This document shows, piece after piece, positions 1 to 9,465 of a stretch of DNA of 53,305 bases. The notes under the pieces are model-generated. The model did no database searches. It saw only the letters and a list, made by a program, of their open reading frames with translations, and was not told the DNA's origin. This DNA is from Chromatiales bacterium (ex Bugula neritina AB1) (GTDB lineage: Bacteria > Pseudomonadota > Gammaproteobacteria > Granulosicoccales > Granulosicoccaceae). A program made the position numbers and the translations under genes. The stretch covers positions 1 through 53,305 of the forward strand of contig MDLA01000049.1 in NCBI GenBank assembly GCA_001730015.1, given 5' to 3'. The first letter of the stretch is position 1; each line of letters begins with the position of its first letter.

Positions 1-188
1 CGACGCGAGAAGAAAATCCACTTTGAAAACCCTTGACGTGAATAGGTAAGGTCTACCCGATATCCTCGCCACCCCATGAATAATGCGGGCTAAGTAGTAA
101 ACTACCACCGGATTCAAATTAAAAGCCAGACTTTCCGAGTGCAGGGAATGTGCCTTGTAGCAACTCAACTATAGCTGCGTCGCTCATT

Positions 189-827
189 CTAGCTGGCAAA
201 CAACCCGCCAACTATGTCGGGAAGCTGGCTCATTGAGTGTATAACAATCGCCTCTTCAGACTGCTCGACCCGCTGTGTCGGGTCATATAACACAACAGGA
301 ATCCCTGCAGCCACTGCAGCCTGAACCCCGATATCGCTATCTTCCACAACAATACAGTCAGTCACATCAAAACCCATAGAGTCTGCAGCATGCAGAAATA
401 ATCCCGGCTCGGGCTTCCACGAGCCGACTTCGTATGCACTGAATATATTGGAATCAAAGAATCCAGCCAGGCCAGTAGCAGTAAGCGCTGTGTGGATTTT
501 CTCTACCGGTGCGTTGGAAGCGACACACTTGGGATAATCCAATGCAGCAAGCGCCTCAGTAACATCAGGGATTGCATTCAGGCTCTGTTCCAACCGTATT
601 TTGGCGTGCTCGCGAAATGTCGACGTAAAACCGGCCGGTAAGCTTTTACAGTGCAGTTCCTGCAGCTCTTCAAGTACCGCCGCGAGCTTCCAGCCTCGAT
701 AGCGTAGAACCAACTCAGCGGGATCTTCGTTTATACCCGATTCCCGTAACTCAAGGCACAAGACTTCATTGTTCATCAGCTCACTATCCACCAGCGTGCC
801 ATCACTATCGAATATCAAACAGCCCAC
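189..827 (-). CDS. HAD-superfamily hydrolase, YieH-like sugar-phosphate phosphatase
   Basis: Predicted cytoplasmic Mg-dependent phosphatase of the haloacid dehalogenase superfamily, subfamily I with a helical cap. Of 212 residues, motif I is DSDGTLVDSE near residues 7-16 (nucleophile D7, acid/base D9), motif II is the serine in CVASNAP, motif III is the lysine in SWKPEP, and motif IV is VEDSDIGVQAA. Overall it resembles E. coli YieH (6-phosphogluconate phosphatase) in length and in the GYD/AYEV..WKP segment, but the substrate cannot be settled from sequence. It is transcribed leftwards and lies about 90 bp downstream of the LprI-like gene, so co-transcription is possible. The start matches the usual family N-terminus. 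Confidence 0.85.
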   Translation of the reverse strand: MGCLIFDSDGTLVDSELMNNEVLCLELRESGINEDPAELVLRYRGWKLAAVLEELQELHCKSLPAGFTSTFREHAKIRLEQSLNAIPDVTEALAALDYPKCVASNAPVEKIHTALTATGLAGFFDSNIFSAYEVGSWKPEPGLFLHAADSMGFDVTDCIVVEDSDIGVQAAVAAGIPVVLYDPTQRVEQSEEAIVIHSMSQLPDIVGGLFAS

Positions 828-916
828 GACAACCCCTTAAAATCCGGTACGTTGTCAGTTTACACCAGTCGGGTTCGCGCGGCTTTTGACGCACATTGGC
901 AATCGTCGCTGTGGAG

Positions 917-1516
917 TTACCGCCGCTGCGTGCCCGTTTCCCCATGAGTAAATCCGCGAATGAGTTTTGCCTCCAACTCGCGAATCCGATGTGCCAGCTG
1001 GCTATCAGCCGGTGATCTGGCAAACGCGCTGCGATATAAGTTTAGCAATCGGACCGCTGCGCCAATCATGGGCTCGGCATCTCCATCGTACTGTATCCGC
1101 TGTTCGGCTGTAACCAGCTCAGCCTCGGCGTTTTCAATCAGCAAACCCCATCTCTCAGTTAAGGTTTCGCCTTTAGTACTTGCTGGAATTTCTGCAATTT
1201 CACCGAGCTGTCTCGCCAGGTTGATAATTTCCTCTTTCTCTTCGTTAATAAGACAATCAGCCAGTTGCTCAGAATTTCTACATCGGCGAACAAGCTGATT
1301 CCGCATGGATAAGATATCCGCAGTGGTAGACAGGTTCTGCTCTACGGCGCGAGAAGAAATCAGCCTCAACTCCCGATCAAGACTCTGAAGTTCGGAATTC
1401 GAGCAAATTGCCTGCTCAGTTGGTGTGTAGGCAATGCGGCAGTCAAACGCACCACCATATGCCTGCGCACTGACAAGAATTGCCCCTGACAGGATCGCTA
1501 AAAATGATCTGTTCAT
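917..1516 (-). CDS. LprI-like (DUF1311) periplasmic protein
   Basis: This 199-residue protein begins with a signal peptide (hydrophobic residues about 4-20, cleavage near AYG-GA). A LprI/DUF1311 motif follows: C26 and C38 flank TPTEQAIC, followed by ELQSLDREL, and C79 and C88 could form a second disulfide. LprI family members have been linked to lysozyme inhibition in mycobacteria, but many proteobacterial copies have no assigned role. The C-terminal part (about 100-199) is helical and charged, with no domain I recognise. It is exported and probably periplasmic. It starts divergently from the fusB upstream region. Confidence 0.75.
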   Translation of the reverse strand: MNRSFLAILSGAILVSAQAYGGAFDCRIAYTPTEQAICSNSELQSLDRELRLISSRAVEQNLSTTADILSMRNQLVRRCRNSEQLADCLINEEKEEIINLARQLGEIAEIPASTKGETLTERWGLLIENAEAELVTAEQRIQYDGDAEPMIGAAVRLLNLYRSAFARSPADSQLAHRIRELEAKLIRGFTHGETGTQRR

Positions 1517-1761
1517 CTATGGCCCTTTCATCCTTTGCGCTCGATCTACACACGGTTTATGCGACTGTATCTGCGTCCTGCTGTCAGTCACTGAATCTTC
1601 CACGGCAGGTTTACGGCCACGATAAAAACTACTTTAACCGTATTGGCACAGTAATCGCGCTCATTTGCCTTACCAGTTCACCGTTTATCAGTCGTTTGCC
1701 TTGAAATGGTGCAGCGGTTCGCCTATATTCCGCAGCTCACGCAAACCTGCAACTTACCCGA

Positions 1762-1781
1762 TTAGTTGTCTCGACAACTAA
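1762..1781. promoter_or_regulatory. Perfect palindrome, candidate operator
   Basis: The arms TTAGTTGTC and GACAACTAA are perfect inverted repeats separated by two bases, about 260 bp before fusB and 245 bp before the divergent LprI-like gene. The size and two-base centre fit a dimeric helix-turn-helix repressor site (MarR, GntR or TetR type). No T-run follows, so a terminator is unlikely. The cognate regulator is unknown and none is encoded next to it. Confidence 0.4.
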
Positions 1782-1999
1782 CCAGGCCTCTACCGTTTCT
1801 GGTGCCGATTCCGCATCACGCGGTTAAGAATAAAAATCTGTCTGGCAGTGCACCTCGGCACGGACTTCTTACAATCGTTGAGAAACCTACCAAACAGGTA
1901 ACAGCGTAATGCGCGTTTGAATAAACGGGCCGCATCCCTATATTTGGGGGTTTGTCCCAAAGCTTTATCTGGAGCACTCCGACACAGCGTCGGCAAGCA

Positions 2000-2017
2000 C
2001 ACCGGTTAACACCGGTG
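2000..2017 (+). promoter_or_regulatory. Hairpin in the fusB 5' leader
   Basis: CACCGGT, loop TAAC, ACCGGTG form a 7-bp stem followed by CTTTTATATTT, ending about 23 bases before the fusB ATG. The following T-rich stretch makes it terminator- or attenuator-like, but no rightward gene lies upstream, so a leader structure controlling fusB is the more natural reading. Because ACCGGT is itself palindromic, it could alternatively be a protein-binding site. Confidence 0.35.
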
Positions 2018-2039
2018 CTTTTATATTTGAGAAACAGAA

Positions 2040-4124
2040 ATGACTGACTTAACTCGTTACCGAAACATAGGGATTTTCGCGCACGTAGATGCTGGTAAGA
2101 CAACTACCACCGAACGTATTCTGAAACTGACCGGAAAAATCCACAAAATCGGAGAGGTGCACGATGGCGCGGCCACCACCGACTTTATGGATCAGGAACA
2201 GGAACGTGGAATTACTATCCAATCGGCAGCGACTACCTGCTTCTGGGATGATCATCGTCTGAATATTATCGACACACCCGGACACGTCGACTTCACAATC
2301 GAAGTGTATCGATCACTGAAAGTGCTCGACGGTGGTGTTGGTGTTTTCTGTGGTTCAGGTGGTGTAGAGCCTCAGTCAGAAACAAACTGGCGTTACGCCA
2401 ACGAATCCGGTGTTGCGCGTGTTATTTACGTGAACAAACTTGACCGCATGGGCGCCGATTTTTATCGTGTAGTTAAGCAGGTCGAAGACGTTCTGGGCGC
2501 TCGCCCACTAGTGATGACTCTGCCTATCGGTATCGAAGACGACTTCATCGGTATTGTCGACCTGCTTACTCGCAAAGCCTGGGTATGGGACAACAGCGGC
2601 GATCCCACGAGCTATGAGATCAAGGACGTGCCGGAAGATATGGTTGACCTGGTTGAAGAATACCGGGAAAAACTGGTGGAAACGGCCGTGGAGCAAGATG
2701 ACGATGCCATGGAAAAGTACCTGGATGGCGATGAACCTGATATGGACACACTAAAGCGTTGCATTCGCAAGGGTACAATTAATCTGGATTTCTTCCCTAC
2801 ATTGTGCGGTAGCGCATTCAAAAACAAGGGCGTACAAAATGTTCTGAATGCCGTCGTTGACTACCTGCCTAATCCCACCGAAGTTAAACCTCAGCCTGAA
2901 GTAGACCTAGAAGGTAACGAGACCGGCGAATTAGCTCACGTTGATCCGGAAAAGCCCTTGCGCGCACTAGCGTTCAAGATCATGGACGACCGCTATGGGG
3001 CATTAACCTTCACTCGAATTTATACGGGTACACTGGCCAAAGGCACAAATGTTCTGAATACCTTCACAGGCAAGACAGAGAGGATCGGCCGTATCGTTGA
3101 AATGCATGCAGACTCTCGAGAAGAGCTCGATTCAGCACAAGCCGGAGATATCGTCGCCATTGTAGGCATGAAAAACGTACAGACAGGCCATACTCTGTGT
3201 GACCCAAAAAATCCAGCCACCCTTGAACCCATGGTATTCCCTGATCCGGTTATCTCGATAGCTGTATCTCCGAAAGACAAAGCAGCCTCTGAAAAAATGG
3301 GGCTTGCACTCAGTAAAATGGTTCAGGAAGATCCGTCGTTCCACGTTGAAACCGACGAAGAGAGCGGAGAGACAATCATCAAAGGAATGGGTGAATTGCA
3401 TCTGGATATCAAAGTCGACATCCTGCGACGCACGCACGCTGTTGATGTCGAGGTGGGCAAACCACAGGTGGCCTATCGCGAAACCATCACAAAGGCCATC
3501 GAAGACAGTTACGTTCACAAAAAGCAAACTGGTGGTTCAGGCCAGTTCGCTAAAATCGACTACGCAATTGCACCTGCAGAAGTTGGCAGCGGTTTTACCT
3601 TCGAATCCAAAGTCACAGGCGGCAACGTTCCCCGTGAATTCTGGCCGGCTGTGGAAAAAGGCTTCAAACAGAGTATCGAAACCGGCGTACTAGCGGGCTA
3701 CCCATGCCTCGACTTTCAGGTAACACTACTCGATGGTGCGTTCCACGCAGTCGATTCATCTGCTGTGGCGTATGAAATTGCCGCACGAGCAGCTTATCGC
3801 CAGTCTATGCCAAAAGCAGGACCTCAATTGCTTGAGCCAATTATGAAGGTGGATGTTTTCACACCGGAAGATCACGTTGGTGACGTCATTGGAGATCTCA
3901 ACCGCCGCCGCGGCATGATCCAGGGCCAGGAAGCCGGCGTAACAGGTGTGCGGGTAAAAGCAGACGCTCCGCTAAGTGAAATGTTTGGCTACATTGGAGA
4001 TTTGCGCACCATGACTTCAGGGCGCGGGCAATTCTCGATGGAGTTCTCGCATTACGCCCCTTGCCCAGCGAACGTTGCGGAAGTTGTTATTGCACAGGCC
4101 GCAGAACTGAAGAAAGCTTCTTAA
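2040..4124 (+). CDS. fusB: Elongation factor G 2 (stand-alone EF-G)
   Basis: A GTPase of the EF-G family that acts on the ribosome in translocation and/or recycling. The 694 residues carry the G1 P-loop AHVDAGKT (14-21), G2 around RGITIQSA, G3 DTPGH (78-82) and G4 NKLD (132-135), followed by domains II-V with the domain IV segment starting near [15 protein letters not shown]. Its N-terminus and the segment [20 protein letters not shown] match the second, non-str-operon EF-G (fusA2/fusB) of Pseudomonas, Vibrio and Shewanella rather than the rpsL-rpsG-fusA copy. No ribosomal protein genes flank it. The ribosome-binding site is weak (GAGA), but the start fits the family. Whether it translocates or mainly recycles is not decidable here. 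Confidence 0.9.
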   Translation: MTDLTRYRNIGIFAHVDAGKTTTTERILKLTGKIHKIGEVHDGAATTDFMDQEQERGITIQSAATTCFWDDHRLNIIDTPGHVDFTIEVYRSLKVLDGGVGVFCGSGGVEPQSETNWRYANESGVARVIYVNKLDRMGADFYRVVKQVEDVLGARPLVMTLPIGIEDDFIGIVDLLTRKAWVWDNSGDPTSYEIKDVPEDMVDLVEEYREKLVETAVEQDDDAMEKYLDGDEPDMDTLKRCIRKGTINLDFFPTLCGSAFKNKGVQNVLNAVVDYLPNPTEVKPQPEVDLEGNETGELAHVDPEKPLRALAFKIMDDRYGALTFTRIYTGTLAKGTNVLNTFTGKTERIGRIVEMHADSREELDSAQAGDIVAIVGMKNVQTGHTLCDPKNPATLEPMVFPDPVISIAVSPKDKAASEKMGLALSKMVQEDPSFHVETDEESGETIIKGMGELHLDIKVDILRRTHAVDVEVGKPQVAYRETITKAIEDSYVHKKQTGGSGQFAKIDYAIAPAEVGSGFTFESKVTGGNVPREFWPAVEKGFKQSIETGVLAGYPCLDFQVTLLDGAFHAVDSSAVAYEIAARAAYRQSMPKAGPQLLEPIMKVDVFTPEDHVGDVIGDLNRRRGMIQGQEAGVTGVRVKADAPLSEMFGYIGDLRTMTSGRGQFSMEFSHYAPCPANVAEVVIAQAAELKKAS

Positions 4125-4214
4125 GTTTTCTAATTGCAGGACGAAGTATGTCCTGAATGTTAACCTTGTGGCAAAATAACTAAACTAATGTTGTACAAAC
4201 CAAGGAAAACCCTG

Positions 4215-4529
4215 ATGAAATTACTCGTAGCCGTATCCTTCGCTTTACTCAGCACCACTTCATACGCTGCTGGCGATGCTGCCGCGGGCAAATCCAAGAG
4301 CAGTATTTGCGCCGCATGCCACGGTGCAAACGGAGTAAGCCTGATCCCCAATTACCCAAATCTGGCGGGCCAGAAATCTGCGTATCTGGTGGCTCAGCTT
4401 AAGGCATTCAAATCCGGCGCTCGCAAAGGCGCTTCATCTGCGATTATGGCACCTATGGCCGCTGGCCTCAGCGACGCAGATATGGCAAATCTGGCTGCTT
4501 ACTACAGCTCTTTGCCTGCTGCAAAATAA
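4215..4529 (+). CDS. Small class I cytochrome c, periplasmic
   Basis: A monohaem electron carrier of 104 residues. I chose the ATG at 4215 rather than the in-frame one at 4188 because AAGGA lies nine bases before it and a clean signal peptide then starts at residue 1 (cleavage near SYA-AGD). The haem motif is CAACH at residues 32-36, and M78 or M81 in [11 protein letters not shown] is the likely sixth ligand. It resembles one half of a cytochrome c4 or a c5/c553-type protein. It lies 90 bp after fusB in the same direction and is followed by a strong hairpin. The electron donor and acceptor are unknown. Confidence 0.88.
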   Translation: MKLLVAVSFALLSTTSYAAGDAAAGKSKSSICAACHGANGVSLIPNYPNLAGQKSAYLVAQLKAFKSGARKGASSAIMAPMAAGLSDADMANLAAYYSSLPAAK

Positions 4530-4537
4530 AGGCATTT

Positions 4538-4570
4538 CAACCCAACCGGAGATTATCTTCGGTTGGGTTG
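4538..4570. terminator. Hairpin terminator between convergent genes
   Basis: A stem of 11 Watson-Crick pairs, extendable to 14 with one G-T pair, has arms at 4538-4551 and 4557-4570 and loop ATTAT. It sits between the cytochrome stop and the convergent response-regulator stop at 4619. On the minus strand it is followed by a short T-rich stretch; on the plus strand there is no clear T-run. It probably serves both directions. Confidence 0.65.
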
Positions 4571-4618
4571 CTACCCCGAGCCTGCCTCAATTGAATTTCC
4601 CGGTATAGAACATTAACG

Positions 4619-5260
4619 CTAAACAGAAGCCTCAATTCGGGAATTCTGCAGCTTAGCCGCAGCAAATACTGCTTCAGTTCGGTTCTTTACCTGGAGTAGT
4701 CGAAAAGACGCCGACACGTGAGCCTTCACTGTGTTTTCCGAAATACCCAGATTACTTGCAATAACCTTATTCGGTTTGCCCATCACAACCTGATCCAGAA
4801 CTTCTCTTTGCCGGGGTGACAGCAGATTCAACCCAGATGGGGCATTAGTGCTCTTGTTGTTATCCTGGATCGCCAGCAATGCCGGGGGCAAATAGATTGT
4901 CCCGGATAGTACAGTACGCAGAGCGGACGACAATGAAGCGTACGTTGTTGTTTTAGGTATAAATCCGGCTGCACCTGCTTCGATAAGATCATGGATCACC
5001 TCCGGATCCTCAAGTGCGGAGACTACAGCAATCAGTGAATTGACACACGCCGCCCTGAGACTTCTGAGCGCTTCAATACCGCTAACACCCGACAGATAGT
5101 AGTCGAGCAAAACCAGATCCACTGCCGCCAGATCCGGTGTATCCAGCGCTTGCTCACAAGACGGGCATAGAATCACCTCAGGCGCCGGATCAAAATCGCA
5201 CAATAAAGTCTTTAAACCTTCCGCAAAAAGATTGTGATCATCAACTAACAAAATCTTCAC
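4619..5260 (-). CDS. NarL/FixJ-type response regulator (REC + LuxR HTH)
   Basis: A two-component transcriptional regulator of 213 residues. The receiver domain (about 1-120) has the acidic pair D7-D8, phospho-acceptor D53 in LLDYYLSG and the conserved lysine K103 in FIPKT. The LuxR-type helix-turn-helix spans about 147-205 (LSPRQREVL ... NTVKAHVSA). No histidine kinase gene is present in the window, so the partner must be elsewhere. It is transcribed leftwards, and its upstream neighbour (the hydroxyacid dehydrogenase) ends 137 bp before its start. Regulon and signal are unknown. Confidence 0.88.
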   Translation of the reverse strand: MKILLVDDHNLFAEGLKTLLCDFDPAPEVILCPSCEQALDTPDLAAVDLVLLDYYLSGVSGIEALRSLRAACVNSLIAVVSALEDPEVIHDLIEAGAAGFIPKTTTYASLSSALRTVLSGTIYLPPALLAIQDNNKSTNAPSGLNLLSPRQREVLDQVVMGKPNKVIASNLGISENTVKAHVSASFRLLQVKNRTEAVFAAAKLQNSRIEASV

Positions 5261-5397
5261 ACAGCACCCCTCACCTATACAGCGCGATTACAACCCGAAG
5301 AAAAAAACACTGATGACACAACGGGTGAGCACTTTCATTCACCCGGCAAGTACTAACATCCCTGATTTTATCGGGATTTACCAGTTATCAAGACTAC

Positions 5398-6345
5398 TCA
5401 CGCTACAAAAGCAGCTAACTCTTTACCAGCGAAATAATTAGATAGATTATCCAGCATCAACTGACCCATAGCAGTTCTCGTTGCCACTGTACCACTGGCA
5501 ACGTGCGGCTGGAGTACTACATTGTCCATTGCCATCAATTCTGGCGGGACGTTAGGTTCAGCCACATACACATCGAGCCCAGCGCCGGCAATCTGTTGCT
5601 CCTGCAAAGCCTTAACCAATGCCGCTTCATCAATCAGTAAGCCTCTGGATATGTTTACCAGGTGACCATCAGGCCCTAAAGCCCGCAACACATCTGATCC
5701 AATCATACCGGACATTGATGGAGTTGGCGCTACCGCCAGGATCAGACAATCTACCGCTTCAGCCAACGCGTCTACTGTAGGAAAATAGTGATAATCAACA
5801 TCAGTGCGCTTGCTTCTGTTGCAGTAACTGATCTGACAATCGAAGCCCTCCAGTCGCTTCGCTATCGCCATTCCGATACGCCCCAGACCGAATATACCTA
5901 CCATACTACCGCTGAATTTAGTGGTTAATGCCGCAGGCCCTTCACTCACCCATCGACCGGCACGCAGATAGTCCTGTGTGCTCGCCAGCCGACGATAACT
6001 CGCCAAAGCCAGGGCGACTGCCAGATCAGCTACATCGTCAGTTAATACATCCGGGGTATTACCTACCCGCACACCTTTTGCTTTACAGTAGTCAAGATCA
6101 ACGGAGTCAACGCCGACACCGAAAACAGAAACCACTTTTACCCTGGGCAGCCGGGCTAATAATTCAGCACTGGCCCCCGAGCCTCCGTCCGTAACCACTC
6201 CGGTTACACGATCAGCCACAGACGCCAAGAACTCGTTTTTATCTTCGGCTTCCCAGAGCCGATGCACCTGATACTGCGTCTCCAGTGCTTGCTGCGTCGG
6301 AGCATAAATCGGGTTAACCAGTAAAATTGATACGTCTTCACTCAT
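5398..6345 (-). CDS. D-isomer-specific 2-hydroxyacid dehydrogenase
   Basis: An NAD(P)-dependent cytoplasmic oxidoreductase, probably a glyoxylate/hydroxypyruvate reductase-type enzyme. Of 315 residues, the Rossmann nucleotide-binding motif GLGRIG is at 153-158 and the catalytic triad is visible as R234 (NISRG), E263 (VAEPN) and H281 (LQPHVASGT). The conserved segment FGVGVDSVDL lies in the catalytic domain. The residue after the second beta strand (CNRSKR, 175-180) is basic, which in this family often points to NADPH, but that is inference. The true substrate is not resolvable. It is monocistronic or read with the ATPase gene that ends 97 bp upstream. Confidence 0.87.
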   Translation of the reverse strand: MSEDVSILLVNPIYAPTQQALETQYQVHRLWEAEDKNEFLASVADRVTGVVTDGGSGASAELLARLPRVKVVSVFGVGVDSVDLDYCKAKGVRVGNTPDVLTDDVADLAVALALASYRRLASTQDYLRAGRWVSEGPAALTTKFSGSMVGIFGLGRIGMAIAKRLEGFDCQISYCNRSKRTDVDYHYFPTVDALAEAVDCLILAVAPTPSMSGMIGSDVLRALGPDGHLVNISRGLLIDEAALVKALQEQQIAGAGLDVYVAEPNVPPELMAMDNVVLQPHVASGTVATRTAMGQLMLDNLSNYFAGKELAAFVA

Positions 6346-6441
6346 TGGTGACAGGTCTCAGGTCGGCTTCAAGCCGCCCATTATATCCGTAAGCCTCCTC
6401 GATAAGCACCAATACAGAGTCTGGCAGACTCGCTTGCAGGA

Positions 6442-8259
6442 CTAGTCGAGAATCGGTGGCGCTACACGCTGAATCTCGGCAATAGATGTAAGCCCCTTAC
6501 CCACCTTGCGAGCACCACTGATCCGTAAGGGCTCCATACCGTCGCGGATCGCTTGCATACGAAGAACATTGACATCAACTTCGGATTTAATCGCGCTCTT
6601 GAGATCGCCAGTCATTTCCATAATTTCATAGATCCCTATTCTTCCAGCATATCCAGTATTCCTACAAACATCGCAACCCGTATTGACCTTGATTTCTGTC
6701 GGTGGTTCTATCTTGCACGGCTCAATTAATGATGCCCAGGCATCGGTTTCTATATCGATAGTCGTTGCGCAACTTTGGCACAGTGTCCGGACCAGCCTTT
6801 GTGCCAGTACCCCGACAATGGTATTTCTCAACAGGTAATATGGCACTCCGAGCTCCAGCAAGCGGGTAATTGCAGATGGAGCATCGTTAGTATGCAACGT
6901 GCTGATCACCAGGTGCCCTGTGAGCGCAGCCTGGATAGCCATTTGAGCTGTTTCATGATCGCGGATTTCACCGATCATTATGATGTCCGGATCCTGGCGT
7001 AATAATGTTCGAACGCCAGAGGCAAAGTCCAGATCAATGTTCGATTGCACCTGCATTTGATTAAACGCCGGTACAATCAACTCTATCGGGTCTTCAACGG
7101 TACACAGATTTACTTCCGGTGTAGCCAGCTGTCTCAGGCTTGTGTAGAGCGTTGTCGTCTTACCCGATCCAGTCGGCCCGGTAACCAGGATAATCCCATG
7201 GGGCGCTTTGAGCATTCCATTCCACAAGGTCTGCTCCCGCCCTGTAAAACCCAGTGCAGCTGCGTCTTTTAGCAATACATCAGGATCAAATACGCGCATT
7301 ACGAGCTTTTCGCCAAACGCTGTCGGCATAGTTGATAGTCGCAGTTCAACTTCACGACCCGCCTCATTACGTGTTTTCAAGCGACCATCCTGAGGACGCC
7401 GTTTTTCCGCAACATCCATACGCCCGAGTATTTTTATCCGGCTGGTGATAGCTGCCATTACAGTTGCCGGCACTTCATAGACCTGGTGGAGCACACCATC
7501 TATGCGAAAACGGACAACCCCGTCGGTTCGTCCGGGTTCCAGATGAATATCACTGGCACGCTGTTCATAGGCATACTGCAGCAACCAGTCAACAATATTT
7601 ACGACGTGCTGATCATTGGCATCGAGCTTACCTTTACGGCCAAGCTCCATTAACTGCTCAAGATTTTGAACGTTGCTGGGCGCCCCCCCTGACTGCTCAC
7701 GTTTCGCACCCAGCACCGACTTCGAGACATTGTAAAATTCGTGTAAAAAACGCTGAATGTCGTCAGGGTTTACCAGTACGCAAACAATGCTCTTTCGAAG
7801 CACCGCCGAAAGTTCTTGCTGCCATCTGTTATCAAAGGGTTCTGCTGTGCCTATAGTTACTGATGTCGCTGTAACCTCCAGCGCAATAATATTAAACCGC
7901 CTTGCGTAGGCCAGCGACATTACGCCGGTAATCGAGGCTACATCTATGTTGAGCGGATCAATTTTACCGATCGGCACATTGATTTTTTCTGAAAACCATC
8001 GGAGTAAGACATCGAGTGTGATGAGACTGCCCGGTTGCTTTTGATTCTGCCAACCGCACTCGGCAATTATTTTTAGAGCACTTCTATCATCACCGGAAAC
8101 ATTGCTCCGCACCGACCGCAGAACCGTATGATTTTCTTCTGAAATCATACTCTCTGCTCTGAGTTGCGTCAGAATTGCGAACAGATCCAGGCGACCGGTT
8201 AATGGATCCGCGAATTCCACAGAATCATCATTGAGGGATTGTGCAAAATTGGCACTCAT
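6442..8259 (-). CDS. GspE/PilB-family secretion or pilus assembly ATPase (orphan)
   Basis: A hexameric ATPase of the type II secretion/type IV pilus family, 605 residues. An N-terminal MshEN-like region (about 20-180) precedes the core. Within the core, FRIDGVLHQV and RPQDGR lead to Walker A GPTGSGKT (361-368), the Asp box, Walker B-like DIIMIGE (425-431), and the His box STLHTNDA. A zinc motif is formed by C494, C497, C529 and C532. All catalytic motifs are intact. No gspF, pseudopilin or secretin gene is nearby, so the machine it powers is encoded elsewhere. PilB, MshE and GspE cannot be told apart confidently by eye. Confidence 0.85.
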   Translation of the reverse strand: MSANFAQSLNDDSVEFADPLTGRLDLFAILTQLRAESMISEENHTVLRSVRSNVSGDDRSALKIIAECGWQNQKQPGSLITLDVLLRWFSEKINVPIGKIDPLNIDVASITGVMSLAYARRFNIIALEVTATSVTIGTAEPFDNRWQQELSAVLRKSIVCVLVNPDDIQRFLHEFYNVSKSVLGAKREQSGGAPSNVQNLEQLMELGRKGKLDANDQHVVNIVDWLLQYAYEQRASDIHLEPGRTDGVVRFRIDGVLHQVYEVPATVMAAITSRIKILGRMDVAEKRRPQDGRLKTRNEAGREVELRLSTMPTAFGEKLVMRVFDPDVLLKDAAALGFTGREQTLWNGMLKAPHGIILVTGPTGSGKTTTLYTSLRQLATPEVNLCTVEDPIELIVPAFNQMQVQSNIDLDFASGVRTLLRQDPDIIMIGEIRDHETAQMAIQAALTGHLVISTLHTNDAPSAITRLLELGVPYYLLRNTIVGVLAQRLVRTLCQSCATTIDIETDAWASLIEPCKIEPPTEIKVNTGCDVCRNTGYAGRIGIYEIMEMTGDLKSAIKSEVDVNVLRMQAIRDGMEPLRISGARKVGKGLTSIAEIQRVAPPILD

Positions 8260-8476
8260 CGTGGTCTCTCAGGTAATTTGCAATAACATCAACAGATGTG
8301 CGACTGACAGCAACAACAGGATCGCCGGTTGCCAGCCCTATTACCAAGAGTCGGCATAGAGACAGTATTCTTGCCCGCTCGTCCCCATAACTGCGAATTA
8401 CTGACCGGTGCCGGCCGGCATTGATACAATCGGTAGCTGCATTCACACACAGGTACTCATTGCAGAACCAAGCCTA

Positions 8477-8842
8477 ATGCCAAAAAAAGTGACCATCTAC
8501 CACAACCCGCAGTGCTCAAAAAGCCGTGCTGCAATGGCGTATTTACAGCAGCTGGACCTTGACATCACGGTTGTTGAATACCTCAAGGATGCTCCCGCTG
8601 AAAAAAGTATCGAGGCAATATTAAAAAAACTAAATCTGTCTGCACGGGAAATTCTCAGAACCGGCGAATCTCAATACAAGTCTCTTCAGCTGGATAAACC
8701 CCACAGCGAGGCTGAATTGATCGATCTTATTCATCACAACCCGATTCTGATGGAACGTCCCATTGTTGTTACCCGGCATGGCGCGGCCATAGGCCGTCCA
8801 CTGACGAATATTATCGAACTGCTGGAGGATGAAAGTGATTAA
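8477..8842 (+). CDS. arsC: ArsC-family reductase (glutaredoxin-linked arsenate reductase type)
   Basis: A small thioredoxin-fold protein, 121 residues from the ATG at 8477; the upstream in-frame start at 8408 would add 23 residues not found in the family. Catalytic cysteine C13 lies in HNPQCSKSR, and the family arginines are in LRTGE and ERPIVVT, as in plasmid R773 ArsC. No arsB, arsR or acr3 gene is nearby. Its place in the conserved block with wrbA and DUF2069 suggests a housekeeping redox role in at least some species, so arsenate reduction is a family-level prediction only. Confidence 0.82.
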   Translation: MPKKVTIYHNPQCSKSRAAMAYLQQLDLDITVVEYLKDAPAEKSIEAILKKLNLSAREILRTGESQYKSLQLDKPHSEAELIDLIHHNPILMERPIVVTRHGAAIGRPLTNIIELLEDESD

Positions 8843-9434
8843 AGTGGTCGTGCTTTACTATAGCCGGGAAGGAACCACCAGACGCATGGCCAATCAGATA
8901 GCGCGGGGCGTTGAATCCACAACAAAATGCCAGGCGATTGTACGCACCGTGCCAGAAATAACCGCAGTCAACGCTGAAGCCTTCCGCATCAGCGAGCACA
9001 AAGAATCCAGCGCTCCGTACCTAACACACAATGAACTGCGAGATGCCGATGCTCTAATTGTCGGTAGTCCGACCCGGTTCGGCAATATGGCCGCACCCTT
9101 AAAGGCATTTTTCGACTCCACGACAGAAATCTGGTTGAGTGGAGCCTTGTGTGATAAGCCCGCTGCGGTGTTTACCTCCAGCGGGAGTATGCATGGTGGT
9201 CAGGAAAGCACGTTGCTTACCATGATGCTGCCACTTATTCATCATGGCATGCTGATGGTTGGTTTACCTTATACCGAACCCGCTCTTTCTCTCACAGAGA
9301 GCGGCGGATCCCCCTATGGCGCCGGTCATGTATCGGGCACAGGCAACAATCCGATCCTCACAACAGACGAAAAAAAACTGTGCACACTACTCGGCAACCG
9401 GGTTGCTACACTTGCAGCGAAACTCGCAAATTAA
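8835..9434 (+). CDS. wrbA: WrbA-type NAD(P)H:quinone oxidoreductase
   Basis: A flavodoxin-fold FMN enzyme that reduces quinones by two electrons, limiting oxidative stress. Start choice: a perfect GGAGG at 8824-8828 abuts an ATG at 8829 but lies six bases before GTG at 8835, giving MIKVVVLYYSREG, so GTG is preferred (199 residues; 201 from the ATG). The FMN phosphate loop is YYSREGTTRRMA, with the typical GSPTRFGNM and SSGSMHGGQE segments. It overlaps the end of the arsC-like gene, so the two are probably translationally coupled. Confidence 0.9.
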   Translation: MIKVVVLYYSREGTTRRMANQIARGVESTTKCQAIVRTVPEITAVNAEAFRISEHKESSAPYLTHNELRDADALIVGSPTRFGNMAAPLKAFFDSTTEIWLSGALCDKPAAVFTSSGSMHGGQESTLLTMMLPLIHHGMLMVGLPYTEPALSLTESGGSPYGAGHVSGTGNNPILTTDEKKLCTLLGNRVATLAAKLAN

Positions 9435-9465
9435 AATAGAGAAATATTGTGGAAATTCAGTGAAT

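Larger units (their letters stand above)
1517..2039. other. 523-bp divergent intergenic region before fusB
   Basis: No convincing gene is seen on either strand. Short open frames here lack ribosome-binding sites and overlap the fusB start antisense. The region separates the leftward LprI-like gene from rightward fusB, so it should carry both promoters. It holds a 9-bp-arm palindrome at 1762-1781 and a hairpin at 2000-2017, listed separately. Confidence 0.6.

Noticed and set aside
4137..4155. 6-bp-arm hairpin CAGGAC/GTCCTG just after fusB
   Set aside because: Short stem and no T-run; not enough for a terminator call.
8228..8446. 72-codon leftward frame from GTG overlapping the start of the GspE-like gene
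   Set aside because: It reads somewhat like a protein, but overlaps the ATPase start by 32 bases, has no ribosome-binding site and fills the divergent promoter region before the arsC-like gene.
8477..8842. Arsenic-resistance operon
   Set aside because: Only an ArsC-like protein is present, without arsR, arsB or acr3, and it sits in a conserved housekeeping block.
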